Source: Hydractinia symbiolongicarpus (Eukaryota > Cnidaria > Hydrozoa > Anthoathecata > Hydractiniidae). From it: a stretch of DNA of 60,000 nt. The stretch lies in NCBI RefSeq assembly GCF_029227915.1, contig NC_079879.1, positions 7,752,001-7,812,000 on the forward strand, read 5' to 3'. Below are positions 46,601-57,100 of the stretch, one piece after another. Position 1 is the first letter of the stretch. The number at the start of each line of letters is the position of its first letter. Made by a program: the position numbers and the translations under genes. Below the pieces are notes generated by a model that saw only the letters and a program-made list of their open reading frames with translations, ran no database searches and was not told the origin of the DNA.

Positions 46601-47415
46601 TTGGTATGGCCATCGACAGAAAATTTATGTATTTTTTATGAATTATGAAGGTATTATGCAGTATTATGCAGTATTATGCGATATTACGTTGGTATGGCCA
46701 TCGACAGAAAATTTATGTGTTTTTTATGAATTATGAAGGTATTATGCAGTATTATGCGATATTACGTTGTTATGGCCATCGACAGAAAATTTATGTACTT
46801 TTTTTGAATTATGAAGGTATTATGCAGTATTATGCAGTATTATGCGACATTACGTTGGTTATGGATTATTGACAGAAAAAATATGTATTTTTTATGGAAC
46901 GATAGAGAGTATTATGAAGGCATTATGCAGTATTATGCGATATTACGTTGGTATGGCCATCGACAGAAAATTTTTGTATTTTTTATGTAACGACAGAGAG
47001 TATTATGAAGGCATTATGCAGTATTATGCGATATTACGTTGTTATGGCCATCGACAGAAAATTTATGTACTTTTTTTGAATTATAAAGGTATTATGCAGT
47101 ATTATGCAGTATTATGCGATATTACGTTGGTATGGCCATCGACAGAAAATTTATGTGTTTTTTATGAATTATGAAGGTATTATGCAGTATTATGCGATAT
47201 TACGTTGTTATGGCCATCGACAGAAAATTTAAGTACTTTTTTTGAATTATGAAGGTATTATGCAGTATTATGCAGTATTATGCGATATTACGTTGGTATG
47301 GCCATCGACAGAAAATTTATGTATTTTTTATGAATTATGAAGGTATTATGCAGTATTATGCAGTATTATGCGATATTACGTTGGTATGACCATCGACAGA
47401 AAAAATATGTATTTG
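43700..47415 (+). repeat. Minisatellite array alpha, right copy
   Basis: About 43 units with GCGATATTACGTTGGTATGG, CCATCGACAGAAAATTT, a variable spacer and one to three GTATTATGCA modules. Unit lengths of 78, 88 and 91 bp differ mainly by whole 10-bp modules. A block of about 1.3 kb (e.g. 43907-45120, 45120-46420) recurs, showing a higher-order repeat. Frames of 70-138 codons translate the unit repeatedly and have no independent support. Confidence 0.95.
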
Positions 47416-47419
47416 TTAT

Positions 47420-47890
47420 ATAGAGAGGATGTCGGATAATGCGGTTTCATTTGTCGGGTCCATTTGGTTGGAGAAGTATGACTGAACGTCTGTCGGCTTT
47501 TTATGTCGATAAAGTATGAAGGTTGTTAGTTATGTTGTACGTCGTGTGTCGGGACCACTTAGCCCGGTGCTAAATGAAGTCGTTGCCGCGTTCCAAGATT
47601 GGGCAGAACATCGGTACCGGCAAAAAAATATGATAAAATTTTACCATTGCCATGATTTTACGGAACAATATTTTAAAACAGGTTAACACTAAGAAGCAGG
47701 AAAATACAATCTTCATTGTTTACAGACTTATTGGAAACTCAGTTTATTAAATTTTGTTTAGATAAAAAAAATCGTACACATCCTTCAAAAAACTGCAAGT
47801 TTTTGCATAAGGAATCGGTGTTTTGAGAAATGATCACGCATACGAATCATGCATAGTGCCTAATATGGCTTAAAAGGCGGTAGGTCTACG
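47420..47890. other. Unique spacer between array alpha and the sestrin promoter
   Basis: Relatively CG-containing (CGTCTGTCGGC, GTACGTCGTGTGTCGGGACC, GTTGCCGCGTTCC), in contrast to the neighbouring array. It could hold upstream regulatory sites of the sestrin gene. None is identified. Confidence 0.5.
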
Positions 47891-47897
47891 AAATAGG

Positions 47898-47923
47898 CCA
47901 ATCAGATTTTGTCATCTATAAAA
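47898..47923 (+). promoter_or_regulatory. Candidate core promoter of sestrin (CCAAT and TATA)
   Basis: CCAAT at 47898-47902 and TATAAAA at 47917-47923, the latter about 200 bp before the start codon. A transcript start near 47945-47955 would be expected. The CCAAT-TATA gap is shorter than usual, so only the TATA is a reasonable call. Confidence 0.45.
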
Positions 47924-48124
47924 CTTCGTACCTATTCGACTTATTGCAATGTATTATAGTTTTTCAGGATTCCTGAGCACGAGGAGCGATGGTGCACCGA
48001 AAATATTTTGCAAAGACGACTTTAAACATTTTGTGGAGCTGAAGCTGTGCAGCTCTCAAAAAATTTCAAATCACTCTCTTTTGATTCAGGGACAGTTTTC
48101 TTATTTCTTTTTTCCCGAAAGGGA

Positions 48125-51100
48125 ATGCAGAGTAATGACAGTCAGGCATGTTTGCTCCTTTCTCCACTGCAAACTAAAGATGTTGTTTCTCGTAAGCAAT
48201 TTCTAGAGGAGCTGGAAAAAGAATTTGACGATGATCTGGAGAAGGAGAAAAATAGACATTTGAATGGACATAACCATAACAGTGTAAATAACAGTAATAT
48301 TTGCAATACTACAAGTTTTTATCCTGTACTTTTACGACTTGCACATGAATGCCCATTTCACGATGTACGATTGGCATGCGAAGGAATTCTTCTAAAGCTT
48401 GAGGTAAATTCTTGCGCACATAGCTTAACTTGTTTAAAAAGTTGTGTGACAGCTAACAGTCAGGGTCTGTATTTAATTAAGACTAACTACAAGGTATGTA
48501 CAGACAAGGTACTTGAATAGACTATTAATGAAATGTCACTAATCTAATTTCAGTGTGTGACTCTCAAACAAATACTAAATAAAATTCCCTGGGACAAATT
48601 TAACAAAGGAACAAATATGGTGTCTTTTTGCATAGAGTGGCATGCAGCAAGAGAACCTATTATGCTACAGATTATTTAATCGGCGAGACATAATCTCATT
48701 TGCCACAATGCTTTAACCTTTTTTTATAAAAAAAGAGGCGAAACACCATCAGAAAAACCTAAATGCTGAATTAAGGGACTGTCCCCATCATTGTTTTACA
48801 TTTTTTATGAATTATAATCATGATTATTTCAAGATTATTTTTCTTTGTACGATCCTATTTTGATGTTTTCTATGGTGATTTTTTGCTTGTTCCGATAACG
48901 TTTTCTTGGTTTTTAAAGGAGCAACTGTGATTTTTTTGCTTTCTACGATCTTCTTTTTTATTTATTTTATTTTCAATTGATCAACTGTGACCTTTATGCT
49001 TCCTATGACCCCAGTTTGCTTTCTGCAATCTTGTTTTGTTATTTTTGTCATGAAAAGCGGATATTTACCTTATTTATTTTTGGAACAATCTGGAGACTTG
49101 AGAGAAATGTGCATACCTTGTAATTATTTTTTAAAAGCGATTTGGGAACAATTACAAAATAGTAGCCATCTAATAAATAAGTTATCGATTTTCCCTGACT
49201 AACTAGTTGTGTTTATAAATGTTGGTGTACATTGTCTACATCCAGTTATACTATATTGTATAATCTTAAATGTCCAGTGGCTGTTGTTGTAATAGTAATC
49301 CATACTTTGTGGTCAGCCTAGCTGAATGAGTTGTGAATTTTTGCAAATTTCTATATACATACACGCCTCCTGATAGGCAAGAAAAGAAGAAAGGACATAA
49401 TATACCTCCCCAGTGCCATTTTTACCACTGATAGAAATGGTAAAAATATTGGTAGAAAAATAATTATTTTTGCCAAATTTTCAAGCCTGTTAATCAACAT
49501 CACTCTGTTCAATGGTTTCATACATATATTACATTTAATCCACAAAACAAAGCAATTTTTTTTCTTAATACTACAAATATCTCGACAAAAAATGTCCAAC
49601 TATAAAAAATATAATGATCAATAAAAACATTGCTTATACACGTATCTCAAAATATTCTTTCCCTTGAATTTTCTTTTTATCAAACAAAAACATTAAGATT
49701 GGCTTTGGATAAAACTTTCAAACTATCAGATATGCTAATAGATTGTGGGGATTGGTAGCTCAGTCTGTAGACAGTGAACTCACATTCGAAAGAAATTTCA
49801 AAAAATTATTTTAGCTCAAATGTGCACTTTAAGCACTTTACAAGGATCTTGACAGATAATATCCCTCTAAATTAACAAAGCTAACCAAATAAAACATAAA
49901 TCACAACAACTGCCATCAACAATTTGAGGTTCTTATCAATCAGAAAGTTGACCTTCTTTAAAAACAAGGAACATTGCTAGATAAGCAGCAAAGAATCTGT
50001 TTGTACTGTTGTTTGTATGTTTTTACTAGTTTTTTATGTTCTCTAACTGTTGTTTATTTGATTTTACTTATTCTTATCAGAACAAAGGTGTTAGGATTCC
50101 CCGAAGAAAAGTATTTGGTCCATCAAAGTTTATATCTACCAAAGATGTAAGTTAATTTTTTAGAATTATAGGGAAATAGCTTTCTTATCGTGAGTAATTG
50201 TACAATCAGGGCATAAAAAGGGATGGAAGGATTAAGTGAGTAAGTTTACAGTGGTAAAAAACATGCTAAGTTGTCCAAGTTGGTAAAAATGCTGAAATGT
50301 ATTTTTCTCTGACTGAAATTTATTGAGTGTTAATATACATGTATCAAGTTTCTTTGCCCTTAGAAACAGAGTTAAGCACTGTATTTCTGACACCTAGGGC
50401 TGAAATATGTCATCACATTTTTTATTATAATTTATTCTGAAGTTATTCTGAAGTTATACCAGAACCTTAAAAATGAGAATATTTTTTGGGACATAGAAAT
50501 CCAACAATTTTTTATATGCTACCACATTTTTTTCAAAATAATGTGGTAGCATATTTAGGTAAGGCTGTGCTGGGGGTATTATTTTAACTTAGTTCCAGTA
50601 CTGGAAATTACTTTTTCTATTAGTATTTTTTTCTTCATTACATTTAACAAAAATCATGAAAAAAAATTTTATACCATAAAATATATTTATTTGACTTTTA
50701 AATGGTGTAGTTTTACTTTAAAGAAAATAAAGACTTTCTTTGGAATTTCTCAATTATAACAAACATACTTAATGACATTAAAACTTATAATGGCTGTAAC
50801 ATCCATACACTGTAAAAAAAATCCTACCTTTCCCATCAATTTTTATTCAAAACAAACATAAACCAAACTTTATTTCATGTAAACATGTTGAAGCACAGCT
50901 TTGTTCATTTTAAATGTTTGCGTGGTTAGAGACTAGTTAAAAGAGTTTGACGTCAATGTATGCTCATACTACTTTTAGGACTAAAAACAAGAAAAAGCAT
51001 AAACCCCCTAAAATAACACTGTCTTTTTATTTTATTTCATGTGGAATACATAATGTAAATTTCTTTCTAGTCCTTCCATATATTCTTCAAACTTTTTCCA

Positions 51101-54100
51101 AAACAATTTTTTTACTGAAAATGGTGACTCCAAGCAATAAAATATATACGTAAATATGTTGGTTTTCGCAAAAAAGCAGAAGTTCTAGAGGTGGATTGTC
51201 ATTGGAGAGCATGAAAACTGATGAAATGTATTTATAGTAATTCTACAGGTTTCATATTACAATTACATTTTTTTGCTTTTCCAGGGGATATCATTGATTT
51301 TATCTCTGTTACCTTGTTAATGATATATCCTAGATATCCAATCTCCTTCTCCTTTTTAATGGTTTTGACCACAAACCTTTTTGTCAGTTTTGAATAACAC
51401 ACTAAAAATAATGGTTTTATAGTGTCTTCCTTCCAATTAAAGTTTGAATTAATGTGATAATCAGATTTGTTCCAATAATTTCTTGACAACCTAAAGCCCA
51501 GGGTTACTTTAAAAGGCAAGAACCCCCGTGATTGAGGTTGATTTCTTGGAGAAAGTTTACTCACATGTTCTTGGATTCAATTATCATTGTGATTAAGAAT
51601 TGCGAGTTGTGTGCCAGCAAGCATTTTCTCAATTCTGAAAAAGTGCTTTTAGGTAAATACCTAATATTCAAAGCTTGAAATACGTGAAGCATAGTTCTGT
51701 GGATTTGTTCATTCATTTGTTCAAGGTATTTAACCAACTTACCTTGTGTGACAGTTTAATAAGGGCAGTATGTGCAGGTGATCCCATTGTCATCCACTCT
51801 TTTGATCGTATTTCATCAACACCTAATTTGCAATGGCCACACTTTTTATAGATGGTGTTATGTGGTGAAAACATGTTTATTTGCTGTGTGATGGACCACA
51901 GAACAAATCTTTCGGCTAACTCTTTTCTGTTTCTATTACACATTAGTATAGCCAAATACAGGTGGTTCACTACAGCTGGAGCCCAGCGTGTAAATGAGAA
52001 TGACATAATATACACCTCCAAGTTTTAAAGAAATGGTGGATCATATATATTTACCTTTTTTTTAGATGCCGTGATCATTTTTTTCAAGTTTTTTTCTTCC
52101 CCGTGTGCCTTGGGTCAAATTGATAAATGATTTCTGTGAATCTTAGATTTTTCCGCATTAATTTTTTTATAGACGCATATTTGTCTTTAGAAATCAAGAG
52201 AATATGCAGATCTAAGTCATATTAAATGCTATTTGTACATCTCAAAACCCTTCTCTTACATTGCCTGTGGCAAAGTGACTTTCTATGAAAACAAGGGTAA
52301 ACTTTCAAAAAGCACTTTCAGGCCTATCAATAAGAAAATAACACCAGAACAATAAATCACTTCCCTAAGGTTACAATATTTTAAACTGGGCGAGCAACCT
52401 GAATAAATAGAATAAGTTTATAATTGCATATTTTATCACACAGTCTTTTTTATCTATTTTATTTTATCTTTTTTTTATATATATTGATTCTTTTTTACTG
52501 TAAATTATAAGAAAGATAACATTGATTTCCATGTGAGATGAATTGATATTGCTCAGCCAGAAAAACTTTTTTGGAATTGGGGGAGCAATTATTGGCTCAT
52601 CTAGTTTCTCATTTCTTAGAATTGGGTGAGCCTTTGCGTGCACAAGAGCAATTGCCCTTCCCGTATTTATCGGTCTGCACTTTTATTCTAAGTGTAAAGG
52701 AGAATTAAGCCCACATTTTTTTTCTTTGGAAATATCTTGTACAAAAAAAATTGAAATTCTTTGCATTTAAATCCCTTTTCTAGCATAAAAGTTGACAACA
52801 GTAATCACCGTGTTTAAATCAAAACAATGTCTGCGATGGAGATCTATGACGTATTTTACGCTCATTTTAATTTTTTGATCTCTTTTCGTCTCTTTTAAAG
52901 TTGTTTTCACAATGTGAACAAACGTAACGGTTCAAAAAATAACCCTTGTCCATTGTAAATTACTTCGCTTTTTCGTTGTTATTATTCTCGTTATATGTCA
53001 ACCAATTCTTTGCAACCGTTATATTTTCCATTTGGATCAGGAAATTCTTCCCTTATTTTTCACACAACACATCACCACGCAACATCCTTTTCCAAGCCTT
53101 TCATAATAATGTACCCAGGCCATGTACTTTCCACAACGAATCAAAGAAGAAGAATGTTTTGTTTTTTTGTGGTATGAGAAATATGGTCTTTGAAAATATT
53201 TACGAGAAACATATTTTTTGAAGAAAAACTTACTTATTAGTATATGTGGGTGGATGGGTGGACAGTTTGTTATATTTTTTCTGGTATTGTCGATGTCGTA
53301 TGTTGGCTGTCTCAAACATAAAATTTCAAAATTCTTGTGCATTGTGATGCATTTGTTATCATTCAACTTGTCGTTCAATAAATTGGAAAATTCTTGGCAA
53401 CACTTGCATTCCACAAGAGCGAAGGAATTAAAAATATTGCAGCATGCACAGGTATACCAATGCAAATTTTCAAGTCTGCTTGAATTCCATTTGTCTTCTT
53501 CTTCATCGCTATCACAAGATTCATAAGTCACTTTTTCAAGCTCTGCTTTGGAGTATTCTGGCTCATTCATGTAACATTTTGTTACTTCTGTTTCACTAGA
53601 GTCACTTGAATATTCTAAAAATAGGAGTGTCAGAGCAGGAGCTGAAATTTTCCACATCCTGCAGCTTTTGCTTCTTTGGCGTAAGATACGCCACGATATA
53701 ACAGAATCCAGAATCAGCCTTGGCTTAAGAAAATTTAAATAGCCCTCACGGTTCACTCATAGAAGAGGAAACTTTCATATTAAAATCAATCCAAATAATA
53801 TTTTTCAAAATTTTGACCAGAATTTGGGAAAGGAACATAATGTTACCGAAATAATGCATTGAATTTTGAGGCTTAATTCCCCTTTAAGAAAACTATGTTG
53901 AAATTATATAAGTGTCGATGGCTTAGGCTGTACTGCAAGTTGCATTGTGACCAGGACTGTCATATTGACCATTCACTGCAAGCTCTAATTTTGAGACTTG
54001 GAGTTGTTGGTCTTTCCTTCAGACATAATCAATTGCAGGAAATATCTAGTTGTACAATGTTGAAAGAACATCTGCCTGGATGGAAATCACAGTTTTAGAA

Positions 54101-57100
54101 TTTCAGATAATTTGTGTAGTTTTGGAAAACGGATTCCGGATTCCAGACAGTTCTGCAGCTACAGCAATCAGCAAATTTCCAAGCCCCTTTTGTTCCATGT
54201 AACCTTGGTTGAGATGACCACTTGTATAAGTACAACCTAAATTGACAAAAATGCAGAATAATATTGAAAGTACTACTGAAAAGCCTTGTCCTTGATCTAT
54301 CCCAGCCAATATAAAAACTAAGACAGATTACGAACCTTTAATGCAAGTGAAATTTAAGGTCAACTGAGTACCAGTGTTTCTAGAGCCAGTGAAACAGCCT
54401 TCATGAAATTAAAAAGATAATATTTTAAGTAAACAAGTTACTTAAAAGCCTGATAAGTAGATTGTAGTCATAAACCTAACCTCTTCCTGTGACTTTTTTA
54501 CTTTTTTTTTTTTTGTTATTCTTTGCTTTAGTTTTTCGTGACAAGGAAATATTGATGGCACATCTTATCTAGATTCAAAACTTAGGGCCCAGTTTTCACA
54601 CAAATATTTTCGAAGACTTACTTCATATTCAATGATTTGCAATTATTTTACCTTCTTAATATAATATTAAAACAATAATAAAACAATTGTCAATAAAAAA
54701 TCTATATATTTCCAATTTTTTTCTTTCTCTTTACATTATTTTTTCCCAATTTGTACAAGTTACTTCTATTTTCAATGCTTCGAATCGGCTGAGAAAGTAA
54801 TAATGATTCGATCGAATCTACCTTTTTGGCAACAGTCGTAAAACTCACATTTTTTTGTTGATAAATACATTGATCTGAAAATTAACTGAATGTTTGATAT
54901 AAGCAGTCACAACAAGTTTATTTTTGTCAAAACAAAGTGAGGGGTGGTGAATGATGAATTTTAAGGATGATGTGTGATGATTTTATTTTACATTAAGAAC
55001 ATGTTACTAAGTATGCTTGTTCTTTTTAAAAAATACAGGTTTTAGTTATTATTACTTCTTTATTTAAAAAACAAACAAAATAGTTCTAAACATCAAAGTT
55101 TCTAATACAAGATGTTCAAGAAGCGCAAGGAGAAATAATTGTAGATCATGGGTACTTTTTCAGTTATTACTGCATTTGTATAGACACGGAAACCTTTTTT
55201 ATTATTCATCTTTCTAACAATACTGTCATAGTCAAGAAATATTATCTAGTCAATCTCACAAATGAATTTCTTAAAATATAATTTTATTCTAGTGTGTTTC
55301 AATCGATACAACGGATGATGAGGTTCATGGCTGTTTTGTTGATGCATTTCTTTTTAATGGACGTACGTCTCACATACATCAGTTACTAGGATACCATATT
55401 CAATATTTGTCGTGTTTTTTGCAGTTTGAATCATTGTTGATGCGCTGCAATGGTTCACTGAGAATCGACTGGAGATATTATATTGGGATCATGGTAGGCA
55501 TTTATATTAATAATAAACAAGCAAATAAATGAATAAACTGATTATTATGAAATGCCATATTGTATTTTGTCTAGCATCTGAATTTTAAAAATTAGCATCA
55601 GCCCATTCTTTAATTTTATTGTGAGGAGATTAAATTTATAACAACAGCATTTTTTTATTTCAGGGTGCAGCCAGGCATCAATGTGATATCCTAATACAAG
55701 AGTGCGAAAAGATGTTCCTGATGATGGATGGCGATCCACAGTGGTTAAATGGGGTACAAAATGTTCCTGTAAAACTGCAGAAATTAACCAAACTAAGCAA
55801 AATACTTGCACACCAACCTTGGTTGCTATCAGAGCCTGTAATAAAGGTAAGCTATTTTGTTTTGTGTCAAAAGTTTTCTTTCTTGGTGTACAGAGAATAG
55901 CCTGTGAGAAATGTATAGCAGACAGCATGTGAAAACATTTATAATCATTTTTGCAACAAGACTGTCTTTAAGAAATTAACCATTTGTTGTTCTCCAACTG
56001 ACCTTTACAATCTCTCTCTAACCAGAAATATTTTGTTTCTGGATTTTTCAATATTCCTTTTTTTTCCTAATTTCTTGCCATTTTAAACTAAAAATAGTTT
56101 AATAGTTAACCATAAATAACGGATTTAATGCTGGGGCACATATTTAAAGATTTCGTCTTGACAGGGGGCGCTTATTGGACAGGGGCAGTTAATGTTGTAG
56201 AGCTTTTTTAAGATTAGGATGTCCTAATATGTTGAACCAAGCAGAATACAGTAAAAAAGAGGGCGCAAGGAGGACATAGAGTACAATGAAACAATTTTTT
56301 TTTCAACACAGTCCTTATTTAAAATTTTAAAGCAGGCATGAGTACAGGTAAGAGTTGTATCTAAGCACTAAAACAAAAAAGTATAAAAAACTTGGAATTA
56401 TTGTACAGCAGTTAGCTCAAACCAACACACACAGTATAAAAGAAGGTCCAGTGAGTGCTTGATCGCACTGGAAATTAATCTATATGAGCAAATTAATTTT
56501 GTGTGGCCAAGTGTAATCATCCTTTTGTTATTTCTAATTGTGACAGAATAAGATTGTCACAATATTTTTTGGAGGGCTGGAACATTATTATTTTAGTTTT
56601 GATTGTAAAAGTATGTTTGGGACATTGCATGTATCCTGGAAGAAACTCTTTAATTAACTAGTCTTATGTGTAGTCTTATGTGAGCAGTAATTGCGTCTCT
56701 GAACCTGAACCTTTGCTGCAAGCCTAATCATAAAAGTTGAGAAAGAATTGGTAGTAATTATTTGGTCCTAAATCACTTTTCTAGGACTTGTTAGTGGGTC
56801 CTCCTGCTGAGACATGGTCTGTATCTGAATTAATCCATGCCATTGTTATATTGGTACACTATCAAACGTTATCTGGTTTTGTTTTTGGTTGTGGAATAAC
56901 ACCAGAAATTGACTCTAAAAATGGACATTCTCAACGTAGCCAATCATCTGGTGAATGCAGTTCTGGTACTGAAGTATTGACACCTACCAAACTTAGAGCA
57001 CCATCCCTAGATACAAAGGAACAATCGGATACGACAGCGGGTTTGTTCCAAAAGATCCAAAAAATTAAACGTGAGGAAACAGATAACTCACAAGAGGAGG

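Larger units (their letters stand above)
51232..53980 (-). pseudogene. Decayed transposase split by two nested transposons
   Basis: Minus strand, in order: LAVNGQYDSPGHNATCSTA (about 53983-53925); after the nested elements, ATGNVREGF (about 52270); KDKYASIKKLMRKNLRFTEI, IYQFDPRH, ITASKKK (52180-52050); FTRWAPAVVNHLYLAILMCN, YKKCGHCKLG, KEWMTMGSPAHTALIKL (51992-51745); VSKLSPRNQPQSRGFL (about 51564-51515) and DYHINSNFNWKEDTIK with a C-terminal segment to 51232. This order matches a transposase family common in cnidarians, fish and molluscs ([AG]-[GV]-[DN]-G-x-x-D-S-P-G-[FHY]-[NS]-A ... MEKEGF ... TDRH..I...M+ ... HQ[FY]D[PVI]WH ... W...[VL][NL]H[LM]YW ... KLSP..QT ... H.NEN), tentatively Kolobok-like. 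Frameshifts and stops are frequent. Two insertions (52319-52677 and 52694-53887) separate the first block from the rest. Confidence 0.65.

Noticed and set aside
43659-47174. Series of 69-138 codon ORFs with MRYYVGMAIDRK text
   Set aside because: All are translations of array alpha in shifting frames. The same peptides recur with every unit and in overlapping frames, and the inverted left array gives the same on the other strand.
47949-48206. 85-codon ORF starting before the sestrin start codon
   Set aside because: It is in a different frame from the conserved FYPVLLRLAHECP exon, overlaps it, and has no motif. It is at most an upstream ORF in the leader.
49750-49800. tRNA gene
   Set aside because: Only an A-box-like half is present. 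There is no acceptor pairing, anticodon stem or consensus B box.
50514-50554. microRNA precursor in sestrin intron 2
   Set aside because: The stem is only 15 bp, shorter than a normal precursor, and A/T-rich flanks give no extension.
54103-54309. Minus-strand frame with YMEQKGL resembling the transposase MEKEGF block
   Set aside because: It lies upstream of the GQYDSPGHNA block, the reverse of the family order, and a better candidate (ATGNVREGF) exists at 52.27 kb.
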